From contig CAMPGU010000085.1 in NCBI GenBank assembly GCA_946885645.1, forward strand, positions 1 to 14,018: a stretch of DNA of 14,018 nt. The letters are read 5' to 3'. The notes beneath the pieces are model-generated. The model was not told the DNA's origin. It did no database searches and saw only the letters and a program-made list of their open reading frames with translations. The position numbers and the translations under genes were made by a program. The DNA is from an uncultured Haloferula sp. GTDB taxonomy: Bacteria > Verrucomicrobiota > Verrucomicrobiae > Verrucomicrobiales > Akkermansiaceae. Below, piece by piece: positions 8,001-14,018 of this stretch. Every line of letters begins with the position of its first letter. Position 1 is the stretch's first letter.

Positions 8001-8909
8001 GAGCGGATCACGGAGCTCGCCGGCGAAGGCAGTCGCAAGATCGCCGCGCCGGTAGTGTTCGAGGGAAACGCACCCGCCGAGCTCGCTTCGAATCCGGCGC
8101 TGGAGGTCCTGATCGCATCACCCCCGCTGGTTCGCCCCGCGGAGGCGAAGGCATGGCTCGGCGAGCCGAATTCCATCAAGGGCCCGACGGAGGCTTCCTT
8201 CGCACGGCGCAGCGGCAGCCACCTTCTGGCCATCGGACAGGCGGAGGAGCGCGTCTCATCCCTGCTTTCCTTGGCGCTGCTTTCGATCGCGACGGGCCAT
8301 CCCGCGGGAGATGCACGTTTCATCGTTCTGGATTCCGCCCGCCCCCAAGGAATCGCGGCCAGCGTGAAGGCGGTCTTGCCCCACGAGGTCCGCGTCGCCG
8401 AACCCGCCGGGATCGCGGAAGTATTTTCCGATCTGGCTGCGGAGCTGGAAAAGCGCGCGAACGATGGTGCCGGCGGACCGGACATCTTCGTCGTCATCCA
8501 TGGCCTGCAACGTTTCAAGAAGCTCCGTCAGGAGGATGATCTCCTCTTCTCCATGGATGAACCCGCAGGCCCCAACCCCGCGAAAGTCCTGGCCGATCTC
8601 GCGAGCGCGGGTGCCGCTCTGGGAATCCACCTCCTCATCGGCGTGGACACTTGGAACAACGTGAGCCGCTGGCTGCCGCGCAAGATCATGGCGGAGTTCG
8701 AGATGCGCGTCCTCTTCCAAATGAGCGCGAACGATTCCGCGAATCTCATCGATTCCCCCGCAGCGGGTAGTCTCGGGCTTCATCGGGCCCTGCTCTATAA
8801 TGAAACGCAGGGCACCGTGGAAACCTTCCGGCCTTATGCCGAGCCGGATCCGGCGTGGTGGAGCGGGTTTTCGACCGCGATGAAATCGCGGGAGATGGGA
8901 GTCAGGTAG
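5025..8909 (+). CDS. FtsK/EssC-like membrane-anchored ATPase of a type VII secretion-like cassette
   Basis: The product has 1294 residues. Residues about 10-205 are charged coiled coil. Two transmembrane helices follow (about 226-244 and 255-279), then a second coiled coil (about 290-440) and three FtsK/SpoIIIE-like modules. The middle module is intact: Walker A GKTGSGKST (768-776), FYLVDFKKG, Walker B LLLIDE (871-876) and VILGSQT. The first copy (about 470-690) has GDAAKA at the Walker A position and ISG (614-616) instead of IDE. The third (about 1060-1280) has GQAEER (1071-1076) and IHG (1158-1160). Three tandem modules behind a membrane anchor match EssC/EccC secretion motors better than the single motor of FtsK. 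No FHA domain is seen at the N-terminus. ATG 5025 is chosen because it overlaps the preceding gene by 17 bases and gives a sensible N-terminus; GTG 5034 is an alternative. It probably drives export of, or is controlled by, the WXG100-like proteins encoded upstream. Confidence 0.87.
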   Translation: MPTVNDPLHPEWIRHLVERLQEAVSSVAGREAALYRDHAASLLAAKRRSTATREAESMGRSARQTALIEECDQEQAAAAAKYHQRCQRISAAAQAAHGSLARRVREEKDRQVGRRQAESVRTRKEAKETWERARQDHREFAEKVAADGDEIRILAAEALKVLRSFRPWFSGMIRKGRMTAVPEPDRSQSREALRARGREEIEAAYAQLEVLKGRFLARVFRIAPPSLLLALIAAGFGIAIFRSPERAAAFAAMKIPLLVALLVPLVAYLLTALSLWTAVRKMARFLQAARRHGAAAVAVSEAQVEALGASLKKDLADQSSGISETLRDSEEFAQHLMHEGRQKIEAQLARLPAKAEALYKRGLTKVARRLEQGVAGNDRTGNEEHALREAEHVKRIAEADAVRAEGLKHLLAEWDAEVKPLHRELTGLAAIAAGRFPAWDESWIASWTPPFSSEHVVPFGRLVVSLETLAGGIPEDGQFTLDGPPDCEVPFALGFPDRASLWIEGDAAKAAETINEIILRLLSSHPAGRAVFTLIDPVGLGRDFAGLMHLGDYEESLIHGRIWTQTTQIEERLAELNEHIEKVIQMYLRNEFPTLDDYNAHAGTVAEKHRFVVISGFPAAFSETAAKRLLSIATSGARCGVYLLLHSDGRQAVPDPALAEALDRACLRLVEEEGGYRVAGMPAGADRLEPVKPPQGPLETALVHRLGKASVDSNRVEVPFAGIAPHPGEWWTSSTAAELRVPIGRSGAKKFQWLALGKGTRQHVLVAGKTGSGKSTLFHVMITNLALHCSPDEVEFYLVDFKKGVEFKCYGTHRLPHARVIAIESDREFGLSVLHRVDDELRRRGELFRKHGSQDLAGYREASGELLPRTLLLIDEFQEFFTEEDAVAQSASLLLDRIVRQGRAFGIHVILGSQTLGGAYTLARATLGQMVVRIALQCNEADAYLIMDDDNPAPRLLTRPGEGIYNDNAGALAANSPFQAVWLSEEERNGYLERITELAGEGSRKIAAPVVFEGNAPAELASNPALEVLIASPPLVRPAEAKAWLGEPNSIKGPTEASFARRSGSHLLAIGQAEERVSSLLSLALLSIATGHPAGDARFIVLDSARPQGIAASVKAVLPHEVRVAEPAGIAEVFSDLAAELEKRANDGAGGPDIFVVIHGLQRFKKLRQEDDLLFSMDEPAGPNPAKVLADLASAGAALGIHLLIGVDTWNNVSRWLPRKIMAEFEMRVLFQMSANDSANLIDSPAAGSLGLHRALLYNETQGTVETFRPYAEPDPAWWSGFSTAMKSREMGVR

Positions 8910-8924
8910 TCGCGGCGCGGGCCT

Positions 8925-10688
8925 TCACGGCTCCGGCAGTACGGCAGCTTCCACCGGCTCGTTGAGGACACTCCTCGCCATCGCCCGCCGCGCTGCGAAG
9001 AGCCGCGCGATGAGCCAGATGGTAACGATGACACTCACGGAAAGCCAGAAGTGAAACGCCCGCGGAACTGCACGGGCGATCTCCACCGGCAACTCCGCGA
9101 GACCCAGCAGGGAACACGCCGCATAGACAGGCGTGCTCAAGGGCGAGATGGAAACCAGCCACGCGGCGGCAGGCAGGAGGCGATCCCCCACGGGGACCAA
9201 TACCGCACCCACCATGACCGGCACCACTCCGGCGAAGATCGCAAGCAAGGTGACAACCCGGCCGCCCCAGGCCTCCAGCAGCAATTGGAAGCCGAGCCCC
9301 GTCGTCAGCATCACCGCGGCGAAGTATCCGAAGGTCTGCAGCGGCACGAATTGCCCCGGGAACCAGATCGATTCCACCAGCCCGCGGGTGAAGAGAAACC
9401 AGCCTCCCGCCCCCGCCAGCGCCATCACGATGACGAACCAGAAGGAAGTCGCCGGATCGGAGAGCAGCGGCAGCGAGGACCGCCCTTGCTTCCTCGCCCG
9501 GCGCCAGCCCTTCACCTGGTTCTCCGGCGTCGGGGTGATGATGCCCCCGAGCAGGAATACCAGCAGCAGCGTGAAAAGCCCGTAGGCCCCGGACATCACC
9601 ACCGCCTCCATCGGCTGCGGTTCCCAATCGGCCGAGATCCTGGTGAAGCGCGCCATCGCCCGCGAGGGAAAGAGTTCTCCCGTATCGATCAAGGGCAGCG
9701 CGTTGCCGAGCAGCAAGATCTGGATCCAGATGAAGAAGCCGGTGGCCCATAGCTTTCCCAGCAGGTGGGACTCGGCGCGCCGCCATTTGCGGCAGAGCAT
9801 GATGATGAACGTGAGGATCAGCGCGAGCTGCGAGAAAATGGTGTAAACCAGTTCCGAGAAATCCAGGCCGAAGAACTTCACCACCGGCACGAAGCGGCGG
9901 AAGGCCTTCAAGGGTCCCGCCATCGCCTCCGGTAGCATTTCCGGCAGGCATTCCTCCACCACCGGCGTCATCGTCAGATACTTGAAGAATACCAAACCGA
10001 AATTGGCGAGCTGCGGGATGACGGTGTAGAGCGCGAAAACCAGTCCCATCGAGGCCAGGAAGGCCCAGCGCCGGTTCTTGGCTACCGTCCCGGTCAGCAG
10101 GCCGGTGAAATGATAGAGCAGGGTGGAGGTCAGCAGCGCCGTGTAGAGCTGGAGCCATACCGTCGCCTTCACTTCTCCTTTCCAGAAGAGCCACGCAGCG
10201 AAAGGCAGGGTCGCCAGGAACATCACGTACTCCCGCACCGGCAGGCCGAAAACGTAGCCGAGCACCTTGGCCAGCGGGGACATCGGCACCAGCCGCTGGT
10301 AGTCGATCACGCCTTCGTCCCGCTCCGCCGTCATGCCGCCCGCCACCTGCGCCGTGCCGAAAATGAACAGGATCACCCCTTGTAGCACCAGCATCGGCAT
10401 CAGGGCGCCTCGTGCCGCATTCATCGTGTGCTCCCTCAGGATCGCCGGGACGTCCACCGCCTCCACGGGGTTGGCCATCCGGGCCGCCACCTCCAGGTTC
10501 CCCTGGCTGGTGCCCGTGCTTTGCGCCATCGCCACCATGAAACCGGCGATCAGCACCGTGAGCAGCAGGCAGACTCCCAGTCCGCGCAGGCGCAGCCGCG
10601 AGCGGCAGTAGCGGCGGAAGATCGGATTCGCCCAGACTGCCCAGGCGGGATGCTTGACGGTGGTGGGAGAGGGGATTTCCGCGGTCAT
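8925..10688 (-). CDS. ABC-2-type transporter permease
   Basis: The product has 587 residues with about twelve hydrophobic segments, the first at about 36-54 and the last near 540-565. After the second segment comes MTAERDEGVIDYQRLVPMSP (119-138), the cytosolic ER-xx-G-x8-P-MSP element typical of ABC-2 permeases that contacts the ATPase. Roughly twice the usual number of helices for one ABC-2 half suggests that a single chain carries both membrane halves, or a large export-type permease. Its ATG overlaps the stop of the ATP-binding gene by four bases (ATGA), so the two form one transporter. Substrate and direction are not evident; the ABC-2 fold favours export or membrane remodelling. The stop lies 15 bases from the convergent FtsK-like gene, with no obvious terminator between them. 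Confidence 0.85.
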   Translation of the reverse strand: MTAEIPSPTTVKHPAWAVWANPIFRRYCRSRLRLRGLGVCLLLTVLIAGFMVAMAQSTGTSQGNLEVAARMANPVEAVDVPAILREHTMNAARGALMPMLVLQGVILFIFGTAQVAGGMTAERDEGVIDYQRLVPMSPLAKVLGYVFGLPVREYVMFLATLPFAAWLFWKGEVKATVWLQLYTALLTSTLLYHFTGLLTGTVAKNRRWAFLASMGLVFALYTVIPQLANFGLVFFKYLTMTPVVEECLPEMLPEAMAGPLKAFRRFVPVVKFFGLDFSELVYTIFSQLALILTFIIMLCRKWRRAESHLLGKLWATGFFIWIQILLLGNALPLIDTGELFPSRAMARFTRISADWEPQPMEAVVMSGAYGLFTLLLVFLLGGIITPTPENQVKGWRRARKQGRSSLPLLSDPATSFWFVIVMALAGAGGWFLFTRGLVESIWFPGQFVPLQTFGYFAAVMLTTGLGFQLLLEAWGGRVVTLLAIFAGVVPVMVGAVLVPVGDRLLPAAAWLVSISPLSTPVYAACSLLGLAELPVEIARAVPRAFHFWLSVSVIVTIWLIARLFAARRAMARSVLNEPVEAAVLPEP

Positions 10689-11659
10689 GAACGTAGGTTG
10701 CTTTCAGCCACTTCCACCAGGATGTCTTCAAAGGACGAACGCTTCTCCTCGAAGGCTCGCAGGCGCACTCCCTGGTTGATGAGGCCTTCCATCAGATCCG
10801 CCTGATCGTCGTCATTGCCTCTGAAGCCGAAGACGACCTGCTGGCCGTGGATCTGGAGTTGGTGCACTCCCGTGCGGGTGGACAGCCATTCGGCGGCCTC
10901 CTCGGCCTTGCCCAGCACCGCCGCGGTGAGGGTGCGCTCGGTGTTGCCGAGCTGGTGGCGGACTTCGTCCACGGTGCCCGAAGCAAGAAGCTTCCCTTGA
11001 TTCATCACGCACAAGGAACTGCACATCTCGGCCAGCTCGCTCAGGATATGGGAGCTCACGAAGATGGTCGCTCCCGTCTTGGCCAGCCGGCGCAAGGCAT
11101 TGCGGAGATCGCGCCGCGCCAGCGGGTCCAGGCCGCTCGCCGGTTCGTCCAGGATCAGCACGCGCGGGCGGTGCAGCAGCGTCTTTGCCAGCACCACGCG
11201 CTGCGTCTGCCCGCGGGAGAGTTCCTTGCACCACTTTTCCCGCTGTCCCGTCAGAGCCACTTCTTCCAGGCATTCCGCCACCCGTTCGCGCCGCCGCGGC
11301 TTGTCGCCGATGCCGTAGGCGGCCGCGTGGAAGTCGAGGAACTCCCAGACCTTCAGGTCGGAGGGGACCGGCGCCAGATCCGGCATATAGCCGATGATGC
11401 GGCGGGCTCCCGCGAGATCCTCACGGATGTCGATCCCGTCCAGAAAGACGTCGCCGTAGGTCGGCTCCATCAGGGTGGTAAGAACGCGGAAGGTACTGGT
11501 CTTGCCCGCGCCGTTCGGCCCCACCAGCCCGAAAACCTCTCCCGGCGGCACGGTGAGCGACAGGTCGTTCACGGCGATGAAATCCCCGTAGTCCACCCGC
11601 AGCGAGCGGACGTCGATGGCGGGCCGGGGCGAATGACCGGCAGGTGTCAAAGCGGTCAT
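10685..11659 (-). CDS. ABC transporter ATP-binding protein
   Basis: This 324-residue protein has a complete nucleotide-binding domain: Walker A GPNGAGKTS (47-55), signature LSRGQ (147-151), Walker B VLILDEP (167-173) with D-loop SGLD, and switch His in VSSH (191-194). The Q-loop position reads GYMPD (90-94), with Asp in place of the usual Gln; I recall this variant as common in ABC ATPases of Verrucomicrobiota and Planctomycetota. Residues about 240-324 form a C-terminal extension of the kind seen in ABC-2 export ATPases. The gene begins five bases after the stop of the upstream single-pass membrane protein gene and overlaps the permease start, so all three are probably one operon. It powers the adjacent permease at the inner membrane. 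The substrate is unknown. Confidence 0.93.
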   Translation of the reverse strand: MTALTPAGHSPRPAIDVRSLRVDYGDFIAVNDLSLTVPPGEVFGLVGPNGAGKTSTFRVLTTLMEPTYGDVFLDGIDIREDLAGARRIIGYMPDLAPVPSDLKVWEFLDFHAAAYGIGDKPRRRERVAECLEEVALTGQREKWCKELSRGQTQRVVLAKTLLHRPRVLILDEPASGLDPLARRDLRNALRRLAKTGATIFVSSHILSELAEMCSSLCVMNQGKLLASGTVDEVRHQLGNTERTLTAAVLGKAEEAAEWLSTRTGVHQLQIHGQQVVFGFRGNDDDQADLMEGLINQGVRLRAFEEKRSSFEDILVEVAESNLRS

Positions 11660-11664
11660 CGGCG

Positions 11665-12630
11665 TCAGAAGTCGGATTGATCCAGCAGGTCCCAGTTCGC
11701 GGGCAGCTTCATGCCGATCGCGTTCATGTCCTCCTCCGCTTCTTCCCGCCGCCGCTGGCGCGCGGCCTCGTAGGCTTCTTTCTGCTCCGGGCGCAGGACG
11801 GAGAGCATGGCCTCGCGCGGTGCCCCGGTCGGCGTGTTCCCGATGTCACCGCCTTCGCCCTCCAGCTTCATCGCCGGATCGTAATCCGGGGAACTGCGGG
11901 CCATGATGCCGAAGACCTGATCCCGCTGCGCGTCGTCCAGTCCCACGATATTGTCCAACCGCTGTACCCGTGCGTCCGCATGAGACTGCACCCGCTGCGC
12001 CCTTTCGGTCATCCGGTCGGTCTGGAAATCCGCCAGCTTGTCGCCCGTCAGGATCCCGCCCATCACCTCGTCCAGTCCCTCGTCCGGCCGCACTTCGGAA
12101 CTCGCGCGGGCCAGGTCTTCCAAGGTCGTGCCGGGCGTCCCCACCAGATCGGACCAACGCTTCGCCTCGATCTCGGCTTTCTGCTCGAACCATTGCTTGA
12201 GCCTCTTCTGCTGATCCGCCGTCAGGTCGTATTTCCGCGCCAGTTCACCGGTGATGCTTTCGATCCTCTGTTTCTCCTCGCGGACCCGCATGCGGTTGAG
12301 GAGGGGAGAAAGCTCGTGCATCAGCGGCTGCAACGTCTGGAAGATGTCATCCGGGTCCACCATCCGCCCCTCCCGGACGTCGCTTCCGATCCGGCGGAGA
12401 CCGTCCCTCAAGTCATCTCCCGGCCGCCGCCGCCGCGTGCGCGGATCTCCCTCCAGCGCGGCCAGCCGGTTGTTCGCTGCCTTCAGGTCCACCTCCAATT
12501 CAGCCGCGCGTTCTTCCGGAGACCCTTCGGTCCCCGGCAAGCTGTCGTGAAACATCGCCGCCCCGACGGCACCGACGGCGATGCCGATGACCAAGGGTAA
12601 GGCCGTGCGGAGGGATTGGGCGAATGACAT
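11665..12630 (-). CDS. Single-pass membrane protein with LTxxQ-like repeats, first gene of ABC operon
   Basis: Translation from ATG at 12630 gives 321 residues. A hydrophobic helix at residues 8-27 (LPLVIGIAVGAVGAAMF) acts as a signal anchor, so the rest probably faces the periplasm. A short heptad-like helix (about 38-60) and an Arg-rich stretch (RTRRRRP) follow. Three segments resemble the LTxxQ motif of Spy/CpxP-like helical periplasmic proteins: LTADQQKRL (136-144), LDDAQRDQV (221-229) and LRPEQKEAY (279-287). The C-terminus is acidic and helical. An in-frame GTG at 12666 is an alternative start, with AAGGCGG ahead of it, but ATG 12630 places the hydrophobic helix at the usual distance. 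It is the first gene of the operon with the ABC ATPase and permease, so it may be an accessory or stress-responsive periplasmic factor for that transporter. No named family is recognised, and the LTxxQ resemblance is by eye. Confidence 0.75.
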   Translation of the reverse strand: MSFAQSLRTALPLVIGIAVGAVGAAMFHDSLPGTEGSPEERAAELEVDLKAANNRLAALEGDPRTRRRRPGDDLRDGLRRIGSDVREGRMVDPDDIFQTLQPLMHELSPLLNRMRVREEKQRIESITGELARKYDLTADQQKRLKQWFEQKAEIEAKRWSDLVGTPGTTLEDLARASSEVRPDEGLDEVMGGILTGDKLADFQTDRMTERAQRVQSHADARVQRLDNIVGLDDAQRDQVFGIMARSSPDYDPAMKLEGEGGDIGNTPTGAPREAMLSVLRPEQKEAYEAARQRRREEAEEDMNAIGMKLPANWDLLDQSDF

Positions 12631-12795
12631 GGCTTTGGGGATCTGGGATCGCGGTATCCCATGCACCGCCTTATGAAGAGGCGATGAAGGGACGATGGAT
12701 TTATCCCCTTATCCTGTGACGACGGCGATGGGAATTACAGCGGATTCTTTCAGTTGACGATAGACCGCCGCGGCGGGACTCGTCACTTCTCCGTG
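12631..12795. other. Divergent intergenic region, presumed promoters
   Basis: These 165 bases separate the start of the ABC operon (minus) from the secreted-protein gene (plus), so promoters for both are expected here. CGCCT-N7-AGGCG at 12667-12683 could form a small hairpin in the leader of the minus-strand transcript. TTGACG at 12754-12759 resembles a -35 box, but no matching -10 box follows it. No confident promoter can be placed. Confidence 0.35.
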
Positions 12796-13512
12796 ATGCG
12801 GATTTTCCTTTGGATCGCGATATTCGCCGCAGCCTCGGCGCCCGCGCTTGCGGCGGAGAAGCGGATCGCCGTTTTCGTAGGCCTCTGTGACAACAAAACG
12901 CAGGGGATCGTAAAAGTAGGGGAGAAGATCGGCGATGGAGACAAGCCTGCGGCAAACCTCTACTGGGGTTGCAGCGATGGCGTGAAATCCTGCTTCAAGG
13001 CCAGCCGGCAATGGGAGCTGCAAGCGGACGTAACCGCCACGGGAGATCCGCGCATCCTGGAGCGTCTGACTTTCCGGCATGTTTCCGGAAAGGCCGTGCT
13101 CGTGGCGGAGGCGTGGCGCGGCTCGGAGTTGAAAGACTGCTACATCGCCTGCGAGAAGGCCATGCTCTCCGGCGAGAACGATCTGGTCGCCTTCATCGGT
13201 CACAATATTCTGATGGATACAGGAATCGACCTTCCGGTCGCCAAGGCTGCCGGGAAAACGGATGCCGTGGTGCTCTGTTGCATGAGCGACCGCTATTTCC
13301 GGAAGCGCCTGGAAAATGCCGGCATCCGGCCGGTCCTGATGACCACTCAGCTCATGTATCCCGGCTCCTTTATCCTGCGGGATGCGCTGGAGCCGTGGCT
13401 CGAGGGAGAGGCTCCGGAGTCGCTCCGCGAAGCGGCGGGAAACGCTTACGCGCGGAATCAGAAGATCAAGCTGGCCGCGGCGAAGGGTGTCTTCGCGCGG
13501 CCTGCTCCTTGA
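12796..13512 (+). CDS. Secreted cysteine-rich protein of unknown function (CDN-motif family)
   Basis: Translation from ATG 12796 gives 238 residues. Residues 1-20 are a classical Sec signal peptide (MRIFLWIAIFAAASAPALAA), cleaved near ALA-AEKR. The mature part begins KRIAVFVGLCDNKTQGIVKV, followed by NLYWGCSDGVKSCFK and, further on, an AEAWRGSELKD segment. I recall secreted proteins with the same pattern (CDN-x-xQGI, NLYWG-xx-GVK, then RGSE) in Verrucomicrobiota and Bacteroidota, without assigned function. Seven cysteines remain after signal cleavage (in GLC, WGC, SCF, DCY, ACE and LCC), unusual for a small exported protein and suggesting disulfides or metal binding. The in-frame upstream TTG at 12754 is less likely, because it would bury the signal peptide. 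The gene is divergent from the ABC operon and ends five bases before the convergent RDD gene. It is probably periplasmic or extracellular; no role can be given. Confidence 0.78.
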   Translation: MRIFLWIAIFAAASAPALAAEKRIAVFVGLCDNKTQGIVKVGEKIGDGDKPAANLYWGCSDGVKSCFKASRQWELQADVTATGDPRILERLTFRHVSGKAVLVAEAWRGSELKDCYIACEKAMLSGENDLVAFIGHNILMDTGIDLPVAKAAGKTDAVVLCCMSDRYFRKRLENAGIRPVLMTTQLMYPGSFILRDALEPWLEGEAPESLREAAGNAYARNQKIKLAAAKGVFARPAP

Positions 13513-13517
13513 CCGCC

Positions 13518-14018
13518 TTAGATCCCGGACGGGTGAGCGGAAACGACCACCTTGGTCTTGCCCCACTCGTCCCCCAGGCGGAGCAGGGGCCCGCCCTTTT
13601 CCTTCTTCTGGTAGAGGATATAGGCTTCCACGAGCCCGAAGAAAGGAATCGCCAGCGGGATATTCCGCACGATGCTCGCCTGCCAATTGCCTGTGAGCCT
13701 GCCGCCGGTGAGATCGACCGCGCGGATCTTCATCAGCCTTTTACCCAGGCTCTGGCCCTCCAGGAAGGGCAGGGCGTCGCGGGTCAGCAGATAGGCGATT
13801 GCCACCAGCAGGCCCAAGGTGGACGGAAGCAAAATATCGATCACCAGATGGATGCCTAGGAAGACAAAGCAATCGATGATCGCCGCGATCACCCGCGTGT
13901 CGAAGGCCGCCTCGCTGCCGGCTTTAGGAGCGTTCTCCACCTCATCGGAATCGATCTTGGCGGCGGAAGGCACCGGCTGGGACTGCGACGCCGGGGCCAC
14001 CGGTGGGGCTCTTCTTGC
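13518..14018 (-). CDS. RDD-family membrane protein (N-terminus probably outside window)
   Basis: The minus-strand frame runs to the right edge. The RDD domain is clear: FDTRVIAAIIDCFVF (Arg36 and Asp43, counted from the GTG at 14000) begins the first helix, EGQSLGKRLMKIRAVD (about 81-96) is the central conserved loop, VRN (111-113) starts the third helix, and RLGDEWGKTKVVVS (141-154) is the usual C-terminal end. Three transmembrane helices are seen at about 37-55, 57-73 and 114-130. No in-frame ATG precedes the domain within the window. The only candidate start near the edge is GTG 14000, and the frame continues beyond it into Pro/Ala-rich sequence (PPVAPASQSQPVP), which looks like a linker. 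The true start is therefore probably upstream, perhaps after another small domain. RDD proteins are inner-membrane proteins, some linked to ion or solute transport; the role here is unknown. Confidence 0.85.
   Translation of the reverse strand, partial: ARRAPPVAPASQSQPVPSAAKIDSDEVENAPKAGSEAAFDTRVIAAIIDCFVFLGIHLVIDILLPSTLGLLVAIAYLLTRDALPFLEGQSLGKRLMKIRAVDLTGGRLTGNWQASIVRNIPLAIPFFGLVEAYILYQKKEKGGPLLRLGDEWGKTKVVVSAHPSGI

Noticed and set aside
8910..8924. Possible bidirectional terminator between the convergent FtsK-like and permease genes
   Set aside because: The gap is only 15 bases, and no hairpin with a T or A tract was found in or just around it.
8902..10731. Alternative minus-strand open frame of 609 codons over the permease
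   Set aside because: It lacks membrane segments and is Gly/Arg-rich. The alternative frame gives a permease with about twelve helices, coupled to the ABC ATPase.
11644..12600. Plus-strand open frame of 318 codons opposite the LTxxQ-like gene
   Set aside because: Its product is Arg/Pro/His-rich with no domain. The minus strand gives a signal-anchored helical protein directly linked to the ABC operon.
12765..12776. Perfect 12-bp palindrome CCGCCGCGGCGG upstream of the secreted-protein gene
   Set aside because: It contains only G and C in GC-rich DNA. A few perfect 12-bp palindromes are expected by chance in a window this size, so it was not called an operator.
12709..13686. Minus-strand open frame of 325 codons across the secreted-protein gene
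   Set aside because: It is antisense to a gene with a clear signal peptide and conserved motifs, and it also overlaps the RDD gene in another frame.

Overview
The window is GC-rich bacterial DNA, densely coding, with almost no intergenic space and few Shine-Dalgarno sequences. The gene content (XylR-type regulator with a LacI-like sensor domain, ABC ATPase with a YMPD Q-loop, a secreted CDN-motif protein of a type I recall from Verrucomicrobiota and Bacteroidota, RDD protein) suggests a Verrucomicrobiota chromosome, perhaps Luteolibacter-like. That placement rests on family recall, not on a marker gene. No tRNA, rRNA, CRISPR array, insertion sequence or phage gene was seen.

Region 1 (1-3936) is a carbohydrate-use module. 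A XylR-like regulator, cut by the left edge, is divergent from a two-gene operon encoding a GH9-like six-hairpin glycosidase and an MFS transporter of the anion:cation symporter (hexuronate/sugar-acid) type. A short direct repeat between the divergent genes is a candidate operator, and a hairpin with a T tract follows the transporter.

Region 2 (4025-8909) is the most interesting part. It is a tight four-gene cassette: a 90-aa WXG100-like protein, a 171-aa coiled-coil protein, a 70-aa second WXG100-like protein, and a 1294-aa FtsK/EssC-like membrane ATPase. The two small proteins share the motif W-x-D-x5-F-x3-[FY]-L. The ATPase has one intact motor domain between two degenerate copies. This looks like a minimal type VII secretion-like system in a probable diderm, without recognisable EssA/EssB/EsaA, EccB/EccD/EccE or effector genes in the window.

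Region 3 (8925-12630, minus strand) is a three-gene operon: a single-pass membrane protein with three LTxxQ-like segments, an ABC ATPase, and a large ABC-2-type permease. It converges on the ATPase gene of region 2.

Region 4 (12631-14018) has a divergent gene for a secreted cysteine-rich protein of unknown function. It converges on an RDD-family membrane protein whose start probably lies beyond the right edge.
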